Assembly: GCA_902595825.1 (NCBI GenBank)
Contig: CACJRP010000003.1
Coordinates: forward strand, 40,715 to 104,714
Direction of reading: 5' to 3'
Origin: an uncultured Bacteroidota bacterium
Lineage (GTDB): Bacteria; Bacteroidota; Bacteroidia; Flavobacteriales; Flavobacteriaceae
DNA: 64,000 nt
Shown here: piece by piece, positions 18,847 to 27,581 of the stretch
Position numbering within the stretch: the stretch's first letter is position 1
Layout of the letters: each line of letters opens with the position of its first letter
Notes under the pieces: generated by a model
What the model was told of the DNA's origin: nothing
The model's database searches: none
The model's input: the letters and a program-made list of their open reading frames with translations, nothing else
Position numbers and translations under genes: made by a program

Positions 18847-20118
18847 TTATATTTTTGCAAATGATTGTTTTAAATCTTCTTTTAAATCATCCAAGTTTTC
18901 AATTCCAACAGATATTCTTACCAGATCAGGTGTAACACCAGTACTTTTTTGTTCGTCGACATTTAATTGTGAATGTGTAGTACTTGAAGGATGAATTATT
19001 AAAGATTTGGTATCCCCAATATTAGCTAGTAGAGCAAATATTTTTGTGCTTTCAGCAACTTTTTTTGCACCTTCAAAACCTTTTTTTAGACCAAATGTAA
19101 CAATACCACTTGAACCCTTTTTAAGATATTTATTAGCTAATTGATTATATTTTGATGACTTAAGTCCGGGGTAATTTACCCAACTTACCTCACTCTGCTC
19201 TTCCAACCATTTAGCAATATTTAATGCATTTTCAGAATGCTTTTGCATTCTAACTTCTAAAGTTTCTAAACCTTGAATTACTTGAAAACTGTTTAACGGA
19301 CTTGGTGCACTACCTAAGTCTCTTAAACCTTCAACCCGTGTTTTAGCAATAAACGCTAATGGTCCAAGAGCTTCGTGGTATTTTAGACCGTGATAAGAAG
19401 GTGATGGTTCAGTAAATTCAGGGAACTTCCCACTGGAATAATCAAAGGTTCCAGCATCAATTATAATTCCTCCCAGAGTAGTTCCATTTCCAGTAATATA
19501 TTTTGTAAGAGAGTGGATGACTATGTTGGCTCCATATTCTATTGGATTTAAAAGTGAAGGCGAAGCTATAGTATTGTCAACTATAAAAGGGACTTTTGCA
19601 TCTTTTGCATGCTTACTAATTCCTTCCAAATCAATAACATCTAGCTTTGGATTTCCTAAAGACTCAGCAAAAAACACTTTAGTGTTTGGCTTAAGAGCAT
19701 TTTTGAAATTTTCAACATTATCTGGATCAACAAAAGTGGTAGTTATGCCAAATCTAGGTAAAGTATTATTAAGCATATTATATGTCCCACCATATAGACT
19801 ATTTGATGCAATAATATGGTCACCTGATTTTAATAATGTCATGAATGTGGTTGCAATCGCTGAAGTTCCAGAAGCAGTAGCTACTGCAGCAACACCTCCT
19901 TCTACAGCTGCCAATCTTTGTTCTAAAACATCATTAGTTGGGTTATTAAGTCTAGTATAAATGTAACCTGACTCAGAGAGCGAAAATAAATTTGCCGCAT
20001 GCTCAGAGTTATTAAAAACATATGATGTTGATTGATAAATTGGTACGGCTCTGGTGCCTTGTGTTTGTTTCACATCATGCCCTGCATGAAGTGCCTTAGT
20101 TGCTAATTTTAAACTCAT
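18847..20118 (-). CDS. metY: O-acetylhomoserine sulfhydrylase (aminocarboxypropyltransferase)
   Basis: This is a 423-residue Cys/Met-metabolism PLP enzyme. The start reads ATKALHAGHDVKQTQGTRAV, the cofactor lysine is in IVIHSLTKYITGNGTTLGG, and the long insert (TEPSPSYHGLKYHEALGP) distinguishes MetY from MetB and MetC. It forms homocysteine from O-acetylhomoserine and sulfide. No serine-route transsulfuration genes are present in the window, so direct sulfhydrylation is the likely path. It lies 11 bp after metK. Confidence 0.93.
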   Translation of the reverse strand: MSLKLATKALHAGHDVKQTQGTRAVPIYQSTSYVFNNSEHAANLFSLSESGYIYTRLNNPTNDVLEQRLAAVEGGVAAVATASGTSAIATTFMTLLKSGDHIIASNSLYGGTYNMLNNTLPRFGITTTFVDPDNVENFKNALKPNTKVFFAESLGNPKLDVIDLEGISKHAKDAKVPFIVDNTIASPSLLNPIEYGANIVIHSLTKYITGNGTTLGGIIIDAGTFDYSSGKFPEFTEPSPSYHGLKYHEALGPLAFIAKTRVEGLRDLGSAPSPLNSFQVIQGLETLEVRMQKHSENALNIAKWLEEQSEVSWVNYPGLKSSKYNQLANKYLKKGSSGIVTFGLKKGFEGAKKVAESTKIFALLANIGDTKSLIIHPSSTTHSQLNVDEQKSTGVTPDLVRISVGIENLDDLKEDLKQSFAKI

Positions 20119-20129
20119 TTTTGAAATAT

Positions 20130-21386
20130 TTATTTATTTAAGTAATCATTTATTTTTTTTACATAATTTAAATTTTCCCAAGTAAATAAATCCACTTTGT
20201 GATTTACTTCTTGATTATTTTTATTTAGAAAAATTTTATTAATTTTTTTATGTTCTCTTCCCATATGACCGTAAGATGAGGTTTCTAAGTAGATAGGATT
20301 TCTTAGATCTAGATTTCTTTCAATTGAGTAAGGCCTCAAATCAAAAATTTTATAGATCATTTCAGTTATTTCTGAATTAGTAAGTTTAATCTTTGAAGTT
20401 CCAAAAGTATTTACATTAATTGAAGTAGGTTCTGCAATTCCAATGGCATAACTCAATTGGACAAGTATTTTACTGGCAATTCCTGCAGCAACTAAATTCT
20501 TTGCTATATGCCTGGCAGCATAAGCTGCACTTCTATCAACTTTGCTGGGATCTTTACCGCTAAACGCACCTCCTCCATGTGCTCCCCATCCTCCGTATGT
20601 ATCGACGATTATTTTCCTTCCCGTAAGACCAGTATCTCCGTGAGGCCCGCCTATAACAAATTTACCTGTGGGATTCACAATTATTTTTGTATTGCCGTTA
20701 TAGAGAGATCTTATATTTTGTTGCTCATTCTCAAACACACGAGGTAATAGAATTTCGACAACATCCTTTTTGATTTTGTTAACCATTTTCTTATCGTTTT
20801 TTTCAAAAGGATCATGTTGTGTTGAAATTAATATTGTATCGATCGAGAGAGGATTTCCGTTTTTATCATATTCTACCGTTACTTGAGATTTAGAATCTGG
20901 ACGTAAGTATTCAATTAGACTTCCCTGCCTTCTTAAAACAGACAATTCTCTTAGAATTTTGTGTGATAAATCTAGAGTTAAAGGAATCAAGTTTTCCGTT
21001 TCATCAGTTGCATAGCCAAACATAATCCCTTGGTCTCCAGCCCCTTGATTTTCTTTCACCCTTTTTTCAACACCCCTATTAATGTCTTCTGACTGAGAAT
21101 GAATTAAAGAAGTTACTTCACATTCATTTGCGCTAAATTTAATCTTAGAATCAGTATATCCAATTTTCTCAATTGTTTCTCTTACAATTTTCTCAATATT
21201 TATTTGAGCAGAAGATTTTACCTCACCTGCAACAATTACATTATTTGTTGTTACAAGCGTCTCACAGGCCACTTTACTCTCTGGGTCAAAAGCTAAATAA
21301 TTATCCAGAATCGCGTCACTAATTTGATCAGATACTTTATCGGGATGTCCTTCACTAACAGACTCAGAGGTAAAATAGGTATTCAT
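20130..21386 (-). CDS. metK: S-adenosylmethionine synthetase
   Basis: MetK makes SAM from methionine and ATP. The motifs [32 protein letters not shown] and [20 protein letters not shown] are intact. I place the start at the ATG at 21386 (418 residues, MNTYFTSES), because the open frame extends upstream through the riboswitch to 21473 and a start there would add 29 unconserved residues. It is the first gene of the methionine operon, so SAM, the product of this first gene, would regulate the whole set through the leader RNA. Confidence 0.95.
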   Translation of the reverse strand: MNTYFTSESVSEGHPDKVSDQISDAILDNYLAFDPESKVACETLVTTNNVIVAGEVKSSAQINIEKIVRETIEKIGYTDSKIKFSANECEVTSLIHSQSEDINRGVEKRVKENQGAGDQGIMFGYATDETENLIPLTLDLSHKILRELSVLRRQGSLIEYLRPDSKSQVTVEYDKNGNPLSIDTILISTQHDPFEKNDKKMVNKIKKDVVEILLPRVFENEQQNIRSLYNGNTKIIVNPTGKFVIGGPHGDTGLTGRKIIVDTYGGWGAHGGGAFSGKDPSKVDRSAAYAARHIAKNLVAAGIASKILVQLSYAIGIAEPTSINVNTFGTSKIKLTNSEITEMIYKIFDLRPYSIERNLDLRNPIYLETSSYGHMGREHKKINKIFLNKNNQEVNHKVDLFTWENLNYVKKINDYLNK

Positions 21387-21391
21387 TTTAT

Positions 21392-21482
21392 TTGCTTTCA
21401 GGAAGGATTTGAAGATTACTTTTGAAAGCAATTCTGCTTTAGCATTTTTTTTTCGAGGTTTGCAATCAGACAAATCCTTCCT
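21392..21482 (-). promoter_or_regulatory. Expression platform of the metK SAM switch
   Basis: Two inverted repeats cross each other. AGGAAGGATTTG (21482-21471), which contains most of the P1 5' arm and the conserved GATTTG, is perfectly complementary over 12 bp to CAAATCCTTCCT (21411-21400). TTGCTTTC (21431-21424) is complementary to GAAAGCAA (21399-21392), which ends 5 nt before the metK ATG. The first helix breaks the aptamer and blocks the second. With SAM bound, the second hairpin can form next to the start codon and would hinder initiation. The pairing is seen; the regulatory direction is inferred. Confidence 0.65.
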
Positions 21483-21484
21483 CG
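21433..21484 (-). ncRNA. SAM-II riboswitch aptamer (SAM/SAM_alpha class)
   Basis: The minus-strand leader of metK has the arrangement of the SAM-II pseudoknot. P1 is CGAGG (21484-21480) with CCTCG (21458-21454). Within the loop come the conserved GATTTG (21476-21471), then TCTG (21470-21467) and ATTGCAA. After P1 an A-run leads into GCTAAA (21443-21438), then CAGA (21436-21433), which pairs with TCTG. GCA (21463-21461 region) can also pair with TGC (21444-21442). The GATTT, TTGCAA and GCTAAA boxes match what I recall of published SAM-II sequences. Three extra bases follow the P1 5' arm. A covariance-model search was not possible. Confidence 0.78.
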
Positions 21485-21495
21485 TAATTTTTTTG

Positions 21496-21529
21496 TAAAT
21501 ATAATAAATTTTGTTAAAAGGTAGTCAAA
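21496..21529 (-). promoter_or_regulatory. Predicted promoter of the methionine operon
   Basis: The minus strand has TTTG (21529-21526), a 22-nt spacer and TATATTTA (21503-21496), one mismatch from the Bacteroidota -33/-7 consensus TTTG / TAnnTTTG. Transcription would begin about 6-8 nt further on, just before the first base of the riboswitch stem at 21484. That spacing supports both calls. Confidence 0.5.
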
Positions 21530-21569
21530 AAAAACCTGCTTAATTTTTTATGTATTAAAATTGGTGTTA

Positions 21570-21588
21570 TTTTAGTGACATACTAAAA
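21570..21588. repeat. 7-bp inverted repeat between metK and the deoxynucleoside kinase gene
   Basis: TTTTAGT (21570-21576) and ACTAAAA (21582-21588) are perfect inverted repeats around a 5-nt spacer, 16 bp before the kinase start codon. This could be an operator for a dimeric repressor or a chance palindrome in AT-rich DNA. No second copy was noticed in the window. Confidence 0.3.
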
Positions 21589-21604
21589 CATATTTACTTC
21601 ATTC

Positions 21605-22219
21605 ATGCACATTGCAATTGCTGGTAACATAGGAGCCGGAAAAACTACACTTACTAAACTACTTTCCAAACACTACAGGTGGCAAGCTCACTATGAGGAA
21701 GTTTTAGAGAACCCGTATTTAGATGATTTTTATCATGAGATGGAAAGATGGTCGTTTAATCTACAAATCTATTTTTTATACAATAGATTTAGTCAAATTC
21801 TTGACATACAGAAGAGCGGAAAAAAAATTATTCAAGACAGATCAATATATGAAGATGCATATATTTTTGCTCCAAATTTACATTCAATGGGTCTACTTAC
21901 AAAAAGAGATTTTGAGAATTATAAAAACATGTTTTCACTTATGGAAAAATTAGTTAAGGGTCCGGATATTATGATTTATTTAAGAAGCAGTATTTCAAAA
22001 CTAGTTGAAAATATTCATCGTAGAGGAAGAGAATTCGAAAACTCAATAAGCATAGATTACCTAAGTAGATTAAATGAACGTTACGAGGCATGGGTTCAAA
22101 ATTATGATAAAGGAAAAATTATTTCAATTGATGTAGATAAAGTTAATTTTGTGGATGAACCAAAAGATTTTGGTAATGTAATTAACATTATTGACAAGGA
22201 AATTAATGGTTTGTTTTAA
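21605..22219 (+). CDS. Deoxynucleoside kinase (dGK/dAK/dCK family)
   Basis: This 204-residue P-loop kinase has Walker A in IAGNIGAGKTTLTKLL at the N-terminus, the deoxynucleoside-contact region ENPYLDDFYHEMERWSFNLQ, QDRSIYEDAYIF (the DRS motif) and the lid IHRRGREFENS. It phosphorylates salvaged deoxynucleosides to dNMPs with ATP. The exact base preference cannot be read from sequence; bacterial members are mostly deoxyguanosine/deoxyadenosine kinases. It is divergent from the methionine operon, 218 bp from the metK start. Confidence 0.88.
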   Translation: MHIAIAGNIGAGKTTLTKLLSKHYRWQAHYEEVLENPYLDDFYHEMERWSFNLQIYFLYNRFSQILDIQKSGKKIIQDRSIYEDAYIFAPNLHSMGLLTKRDFENYKNMFSLMEKLVKGPDIMIYLRSSISKLVENIHRRGREFENSISIDYLSRLNERYEAWVQNYDKGKIISIDVDKVNFVDEPKDFGNVINIIDKEINGLF

Positions 22220-22267
22220 TTCAATTAATTAGTCTAAATAAAGTAATCTTCTAATAATATTAAATAT

Positions 22268-22275
22268 TATATTTG
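22268..22275 (+). promoter_or_regulatory. Predicted -7 box of the pyrophosphatase gene
   Basis: TATATTTG matches the Bacteroidota -7 consensus TAnnTTTG exactly and ends 15 bp before the ATG at 22291. The last three bases, TTG, are also a possible in-frame start codon at 22273. A start inside the promoter is unlikely, so this box supports the ATG. No clear TTTG -33 box lies at the right distance. Confidence 0.4.
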
Positions 22276-22290
22276 CCAAAAAAATACAGT

Positions 22291-24411
22291 ATGAATCCAA
22301 TTTACTTTATTCCTATTTCTGGCATTATAGCCCTGGTTTTTGTTTACATCAAAAATAAATGGGTAACATCAAATGATGTTGGATCTGAAAAGATGGAAAG
22401 AATTGCAAAAAATATTTCTGATGGTGCAATGGCTTTTCTGAAGGCAGAATATAAAATTTTAGCTGTTTTCGTTTTCTTTACCTCTATTTTATTAGCTATT
22501 AAAGGAGAAAATGAGGGTACAAGTTGGTTAGTTTCAGTGTCCTTTTTACTTGGGGCAGTTTGTTCGGCTTTAGCAGGTTTAATTGGGATGAAGGTGGCTA
22601 CTAAAGCAAATGTTAGAACTACTGAAGCAGCTAGGCATTCTCTTGGAAAAGCACTTGAAATTGCTTTCTCAGGTGGAACAGTTATGGGACTCGGAGTTGT
22701 TGGATTAGGGGTTCTTGGAATTGGTTCGCTCTTTATAATTTTTTCCGAATTTTTCGATAGTACAGACACTGTTATTAAATTAATTTCAGGATTTTCTCTT
22801 GGAGCATCTTCCATAGCCTTATTTGCTCGAGTTGGTGGGGGTATTTATACAAAAGCTGCTGATGTTGGAGCAGATTTAGTTGGTAAGGTTGAAGCTGGTA
22901 TTCCTGAAGATCATCCTTTAAACCCAGCAACAATTGCTGATAACGTTGGTGACAATGTTGGTGATGTCGCAGGTATGGGAGCAGACTTGTTTGAATCGTT
23001 TGTAGGCTCTATTATAGGGACAATGGTTCTAGGTGCTGCATTTATGAATCTTGATGAGTTTGAGGGAAAAGTGACCAATGCGGTAATTTTACCACTTTTT
23101 ATTGCTGCGACAGGAATAATCATGTCAATAATTGGAACTTTTTTTGTTCGTGTTAAAGAAGGTGGAAGTCCACACAAAGCTTTAAATACAGGAGAGTTTT
23201 TGTCTGCTTTTTTTGTTTTGATAGCAACATACTTTTTGATTGACTTTTTCCTCCCAAACATTTGGGTTTATGAGGGTAAAGAATACACTTCAAACGGAGT
23301 TTTTATGGCGACTATTTCAGGATTAATTGTTGGTCTTAGTGTCGGAAAAATAACTGAATATTATACTGCAACCGGAAAGTCACCTGTTCTTTCAATCGTT
23401 AGACAATCTGAAACTGGTCCAGCAACAACTATCATTGCAGGTTTAGGAGTTGGGATGATATCAACTGCTGTTCCAATTTTATTAATTTCAATAGCAATTC
23501 TATCTTCCTACTTTTTCGCAGGTTTATATGGTATCGCAATTTCTGCTGTGGGTATGCTTGCCAATACTGGGATACAATTAGCTGTTGACGCATATGGTCC
23601 TATATCTGACAATGCTGGCGGGATAGCTGAAATGGCTGAACTACCATCGGAGGTTAGAGAAAGGACAGATAAATTAGATGCAGTTGGAAATACAACAGCG
23701 GCTATTGGTAAGGGTTTTGCTATTGCCTCAGCTGCCCTAACAGCTCTAGCACTTTTTGCTGCTTTCATGCAAACTGCAAAGATTAAAAGTATTGATATTT
23801 CAAACCCTGTAGTTATGGTTGGTCTTCTAATAGGTGCTATGCTGCCATTCGTTTTTTCTGCACTTTCTATGAATGCCGTTGGTAAAGCAGCAATGAGCAT
23901 GATAGAGGAGGTAAGACGTCAATTTAAAGAACTTCCAAAGCTTAAAGCAGCATTAGAAATAATGAAAAAATATGATTCTGATTTATCAAAAGCCAACAAA
24001 TCTGATTTGAAAATTTTTGAAGAGGCTGACGGAGTTGCGGAATATAGTAAATGCGTAGAAATTTCTACTAATGCTGCATTAAGAGAAATGATTCTCCCAG
24101 GGTTGATGGCAATTCTGGTTCCTGTAGTTATTGGTTTTAGCGGAGGTGCTGAAATGCTGGGAGGTTTACTAGCAGGGGTTACTTCATCAGGGGTTTTAAT
24201 GGCAATTTTTCAGTCTAATTCCGGAGGTGCTTGGGATAACGCTAAAAAAATGATAGAAGAGGACGGAAGAAAAGGGAGTGAAGCACACAAAGCTGCTGTT
24301 GTTGGTGACACAGTTGGTGATCCATTCAAAGACACATCTGGGCCTTCTCTAAATATATTGCTTAAATTAATTTCTGTAGTTGCGTTGGTGATTGCACCAC
24401 TTTTAGTTTAA
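22291..24411 (+). CDS. hppA: Membrane-bound ion-translocating pyrophosphatase (K+-dependent type)
   Basis: This roughly 706-residue, 16-helix membrane pyrophosphatase couples PPi hydrolysis to export of Na+ and/or H+. The substrate-binding signature [20 protein letters not shown] with [20 protein letters not shown] is intact, as is the C-terminal [20 protein letters not shown]. The [10 protein letters not shown] motif has Ala where K+-independent enzymes have Lys, so it belongs to the K+-dependent group, many of which pump Na+. Na+ specificity fits the nqr and nhaD genes in the window but is not proven. The ATG start at 22291 is preferred to the TTG at 22273. Confidence 0.93.
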   Translation: MNPIYFIPISGIIALVFVYIKNKWVTSNDVGSEKMERIAKNISDGAMAFLKAEYKILAVFVFFTSILLAIKGENEGTSWLVSVSFLLGAVCSALAGLIGMKVATKANVRTTEAARHSLGKALEIAFSGGTVMGLGVVGLGVLGIGSLFIIFSEFFDSTDTVIKLISGFSLGASSIALFARVGGGIYTKAADVGADLVGKVEAGIPEDHPLNPATIADNVGDNVGDVAGMGADLFESFVGSIIGTMVLGAAFMNLDEFEGKVTNAVILPLFIAATGIIMSIIGTFFVRVKEGGSPHKALNTGEFLSAFFVLIATYFLIDFFLPNIWVYEGKEYTSNGVFMATISGLIVGLSVGKITEYYTATGKSPVLSIVRQSETGPATTIIAGLGVGMISTAVPILLISIAILSSYFFAGLYGIAISAVGMLANTGIQLAVDAYGPISDNAGGIAEMAELPSEVRERTDKLDAVGNTTAAIGKGFAIASAALTALALFAAFMQTAKIKSIDISNPVVMVGLLIGAMLPFVFSALSMNAVGKAAMSMIEEVRRQFKELPKLKAALEIMKKYDSDLSKANKSDLKIFEEADGVAEYSKCVEISTNAALREMILPGLMAILVPVVIGFSGGAEMLGGLLAGVTSSGVLMAIFQSNSGGAWDNAKKMIEEDGRKGSEAHKAAVVGDTVGDPFKDTSGPSLNILLKLISVVALVIAPLLV

Positions 24412-24415
24412 TATT

Positions 24416-25393
24416 TTACAAATACACCACTTTTTTTACTGCCTTTATTACACTTTCGAAATTTGGTAACCACTCGTCTAATAATTGAGGAGAAAAAGGC
24501 GCAGGGGTATCTGCTGTGTTTATTTTTTCAATCGGAGCATCTAAATAGTCAAATATCCGATTTTGAACTTGATAACAAATTTCAGTTGATACATTTCCAA
24601 ATGGCCATGCTTCTTCTAAAATTACTAATCTATTAGTCTTTTTAACCGATTCCAAAATAGTCTTGTGGTCCATTGGACGAACAGTTCTTAAATCAATAAT
24701 TTCACAGCTTATACCCTCACCTTCTAATATCTTAGATGCTTTTAATGCCTCTTTAATTATTTTTCCAAAAGATACGATCGTTACTTGATTTCCAGATTTT
24801 ACAATTTCAGCCTTACCAATAGGTAGAGTATATTCATTTTCCGGTATTTGCCCTTTATCACCATACATTTGTTCGGATTCCATAAAAATAGTAGGATCAT
24901 TATCTCTTATAGCCGACTTAAGTAATCCTTTAGCATCATAAGGATTTGAAGGTACTATTACTTTTAATCCTGGACAATTAGCATACCAGCTTTCAAAAGC
25001 CTGCGAATGAGTTGCTGCCAGTTGACCTGCTGAACCAGTAGGTCCTCTAAATACAATAGGACAGGGAAACTGCCCTCCCGACATTTGCCTAATTTTGGCT
25101 GCATTATTAATTATTTGGTCAATTCCAACCAAAGCAAAGTTAAAGGTCATAAATTCTATAATTGGCCTATTTCCGGTCATTGTTGAACCAACCCCTATTC
25201 CAGCAAAACCTAATTCTGAAATCGGTGTATCAATAACGCGTTTAGGACCAAATTCATCCAGCATTCCCTTAGAGGCTTTATAAGCACCGTTATATTCAGC
25301 GACTTCTTCACCCATCAAATAAATACTATTATCTCTTCGCATCTCTTCAGACATGGCTTCTGCAATAGCTTCTCTAAATTGTACCGTTTTCAT
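24416..25393 (-). CDS. pdhB: Pyruvate dehydrogenase E1 component, beta subunit
   Basis: This is a 325-residue transketolase-like beta subunit. The start reads MKTVQFREAIAEAMSEEM, followed by MGEEVAEYNGAYKASKGML, FAGIGVGSTM and RGPTGSAGQLAATHSQAFE, with EILDLRTVRP-like CEIIDLRTVRPMD. With an alpha subunit it decarboxylates pyruvate using thiamine diphosphate. A longer start at 25414 lies inside the predicted -7 box, so 25393 is chosen. The alpha and E2 genes are not adjacent, so the complex is encoded at several loci. It converges on hppA with 4 bp between the stops. Confidence 0.92.
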   Translation of the reverse strand: MKTVQFREAIAEAMSEEMRRDNSIYLMGEEVAEYNGAYKASKGMLDEFGPKRVIDTPISELGFAGIGVGSTMTGNRPIIEFMTFNFALVGIDQIINNAAKIRQMSGGQFPCPIVFRGPTGSAGQLAATHSQAFESWYANCPGLKVIVPSNPYDAKGLLKSAIRDNDPTIFMESEQMYGDKGQIPENEYTLPIGKAEIVKSGNQVTIVSFGKIIKEALKASKILEGEGISCEIIDLRTVRPMDHKTILESVKKTNRLVILEEAWPFGNVSTEICYQVQNRIFDYLDAPIEKINTADTPAPFSPQLLDEWLPNFESVIKAVKKVVYL

Positions 25394-25411
25394 TATATTT
25401 AAAATTGAACT

Positions 25412-25446
25412 CAAATTTACAATATTTAAAAATTTAAAAACTCAAA
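25412..25446 (-). promoter_or_regulatory. Predicted promoter of pdhB
   Basis: The minus strand has TTTG (25446-25443), a 23-nt spacer and TAAATTTG (25419-25412), an exact match to TTTG / TAnnTTTG. The start point would be near 25405, giving a leader of about 12 nt before the ATG at 25393 and excluding the upstream in-frame ATG at 25414. Confidence 0.5.
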
Positions 25447-25511
25447 TTAATTAGATTTTGAATTCACTTTAACTTTGTTGAAAATTATTTAATTTATACA
25501 TTAGTCATTAT

Positions 25512-26126
25512 ATGGTACTAGTTGAAATGATAATTAAAGGAATTTCTTACAGCCAAGGACAAACTGGAGCATATGCTTTAATTTTATCCGAAGTAAATGG
25601 TGATAGAAACCTTCCAATCATTATAGGTGCTTTTGAAGCTCAATCAATAGCAATTGGTCTTGAAAAAGAAATAAATCCCCCAAGACCAATCACCCACGAC
25701 TTAATGTATAATTGCTTTGTTAGGTATGGAATTATTGTAAAGCAAATTATAATACATAAGTTAGTTGACGGCGTATTTTACTCTAGTTTAATATGTGTTA
25801 GAGATAAAATAGAGGAAATTATTGATGCAAGGACATCTGATGCAGTTGCTCTGTCCATTAGATTTAATAGTCCAATTTTTACATACGAAAATATTTTAAA
25901 AAAAGCAGGTTTTACAAATGAAAAAAGTAATCAAGGTGACGGAAATAAAGATAGCCAGTGGATTAAAAACTTTATAAAAGAACAAACTTCAAGTGAATTA
26001 GGAAAAGATTTTAGTAAAATTGCTCTGAAAGATTTAAAAGCTCTGTTAAAAAAGTTTGTAAAAGAAGAAGATTATGAATCAGCTGCTAAAGTTAGAGATG
26101 AATTGTCCAATAGAGAAAAAGGTTAA
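25512..26126 (+). CDS. Bifunctional nuclease family protein (DUF151) with C-terminal UVR motif
   Basis: This 204-residue protein has an N-terminal DUF151 domain (GISYSQGQTGAYALILSEVN, NLPIIIGAFEAQSIAIGLE, DARTSDAVALSIRFNSPIF). A UvrB/UvrC-type helical hairpin lies at residues 175-203 (KALLKKFVKEEDYESAAKVR). Homologues are reported as bifunctional DNase/RNase, and the UVR motif is usually a protein-interaction element. The combination is common in Bacteroidota. It stands alone between pdhB (divergent) and thyA. Confidence 0.88.
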   Translation: MVLVEMIIKGISYSQGQTGAYALILSEVNGDRNLPIIIGAFEAQSIAIGLEKEINPPRPITHDLMYNCFVRYGIIVKQIIIHKLVDGVFYSSLICVRDKIEEIIDARTSDAVALSIRFNSPIFTYENILKKAGFTNEKSNQGDGNKDSQWIKNFIKEQTSSELGKDFSKIALKDLKALLKKFVKEEDYESAAKVRDELSNREKG

Positions 26127-26193
26127 ATAACTTATCAACTTTTTATTTTAATAAAAAAAAATTGGGGATGTAATAAAAATCATATTACAAACA

Positions 26194-26201
26194 TATATTT
26201 G
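26194..26201 (+). promoter_or_regulatory. Predicted -7 box of thyA
   Basis: TATATTTG matches TAnnTTTG and ends only 4 bp before the thyA ATG at 26206, which would put the transcript start at or within a few bases of the start codon. No good -33 TTTG box is present at 17-23 bp, so confidence is limited. Confidence 0.4.
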
Positions 26202-26205
26202 TGCC

Positions 26206-27030
26206 ATGCAACAGTATTTAAATTTACTTAGAAAAATAAAAAATTCAGGTGATTATAAAATAGATAGAACAGGAACCGGAACTTACAGTATGTTTGGATA
26301 CCAAATGCGTTTTGACTTGTCAAAGGGATTCCCAATGGTAACAACTAAAAAACTTCATTTAAAATCTATAATTTATGAGTTACTTTGGTTTTTAAAAGGA
26401 GATACTAATATTTCATATTTAAAAGAAAATGGAGTTAGAATTTGGAACGAATGGGCCAATGATAAGGGTGATTTAGGCCCAATTTATGGATTTCAGTGGA
26501 GAAATTGGAATAATGAAGGGATTGATCAAATTAAAGGTATTATTGATTCTTTAAAAACAAACCCCAATAGTAGAAGACTTCTTGTAACAGCATGGAATCC
26601 TAGCGTACTTCCTGACAATAGTCAGAGTTTTTCAACAAATATTCAAAATGGTAAAGCTGCTTTACCTCCCTGCCATGCGTTTTTTCAATTTTATGTTTCA
26701 AATTCAAAACTTTCTTGCCAACTGTACCAAAGAAGCGCAGATGTCTTTCTAGGAGTTCCATTTAATATTGCTTCATATTCCCTTTTGACGATGATGGTTG
26801 CCCAAGTTAGCGGTTTGGAAATTGGTGAATTCATACATACATTTGGAGATGTTCACATATACTCTAATCACATCGAACAAGTAGATCTTCAACTCAAAAG
26901 AAAACCAAAAAAACTACCAAAAATTAAAATTAATAACTCTATAGATGATATTTTTAAGTTCACTTTTGATGATTTTGAACTTATAGATTATAACCCTTAT
27001 CCAGCTATAAAAGCCTCAGTTTCAGTTTAA
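26206..27030 (+). CDS. thyA: Thymidylate synthase
   Basis: ThyA methylates dUMP to dTMP with 5,10-methylene-THF. The 274-residue protein has the catalytic Cys156 in [15 protein letters not shown], the phosphate-binding [20 protein letters not shown] and [15 protein letters not shown] loop of about ten residues before the catalytic site ([16 protein letters not shown]) is a Bacteroidota-type insertion. folA follows 47 bp later, and this pairing makes sense because ThyA produces dihydrofolate. Confidence 0.95.
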   Translation: MQQYLNLLRKIKNSGDYKIDRTGTGTYSMFGYQMRFDLSKGFPMVTTKKLHLKSIIYELLWFLKGDTNISYLKENGVRIWNEWANDKGDLGPIYGFQWRNWNNEGIDQIKGIIDSLKTNPNSRRLLVTAWNPSVLPDNSQSFSTNIQNGKAALPPCHAFFQFYVSNSKLSCQLYQRSADVFLGVPFNIASYSLLTMMVAQVSGLEIGEFIHTFGDVHIYSNHIEQVDLQLKRKPKKLPKIKINNSIDDIFKFTFDDFELIDYNPYPAIKASVSV

Positions 27031-27077
27031 AAGTTTGTTGTGATTAGTCAAGATTAAATAGATTAAGATTTTTAAAT

Positions 27078-27581
27078 ATGAAAATATTAAATCAAGAGAT
27101 TACAATGATTGCAGCAGTCGCAGAGGACAATGGTTTAGGTTTAGACAATAAACTTGTTTGGCATATACCTCGCGATTTGAAGCATTTTAAAGACTTAACA
27201 CATGGACATTGCATAATTATGGGAAGAAAAACTTTTGAATCTCTACCTAAGGCATTACCATATAGGAAAAATATAGTTTTATCTAGAAGAAAGAATATTA
27301 ATTACAAAGGCGCTGTTATTGTTAATAGTGTTGAAAAAGCAATTGATGAGACGAAAAATGATCCCAGACCATACATAGTTGGTGGAGGTGAGATATATAA
27401 ATTATTTATGAATTATTCGTCTTATATTGAACTTACGAGAATTCATCATAAATTTAAAAGTGATACTTTCTTTCCAAAGATTAATTTAGATAAATGGGAA
27501 GTTATTAAAAGACATGACATAAAAAAATCTGAAGTAGAGAATTATAATTATTCATTTTTAACATACAAAAGAAAAAAATGA
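27078..27581 (+). CDS. folA: Dihydrofolate reductase
   Basis: This 167-residue DHFR regenerates THF with NADPH. It shows MIAAVAEDNGLGLDNKLVWH, then PRDLKHFKDLTHGHCIIMGR with KTFESLPKALP, and IVGGGEIYKLFM. Two starts are possible: ATG at 27078, or ATG at 27105 (the residue just before IAAVAEDN). The second would give the canonical short N-terminus and the first adds nine residues. Its stop overlaps the fabD start by 4 nt (ATGA). Confidence 0.94.
   Translation: MKILNQEITMIAAVAEDNGLGLDNKLVWHIPRDLKHFKDLTHGHCIIMGRKTFESLPKALPYRKNIVLSRRKNINYKGAVIVNSVEKAIDETKNDPRPYIVGGGEIYKLFMNYSSYIELTRIHHKFKSDTFFPKINLDKWEVIKRHDIKKSEVENYNYSFLTYKRKK

Noticed and set aside
21387-21473. N-terminal extension of MetK by 29 residues.
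   Set aside because: The extension would cover the riboswitch and pairing elements, and MetK proteins begin at the [12 protein letters not shown] segment; the ATG at 21386 fits.
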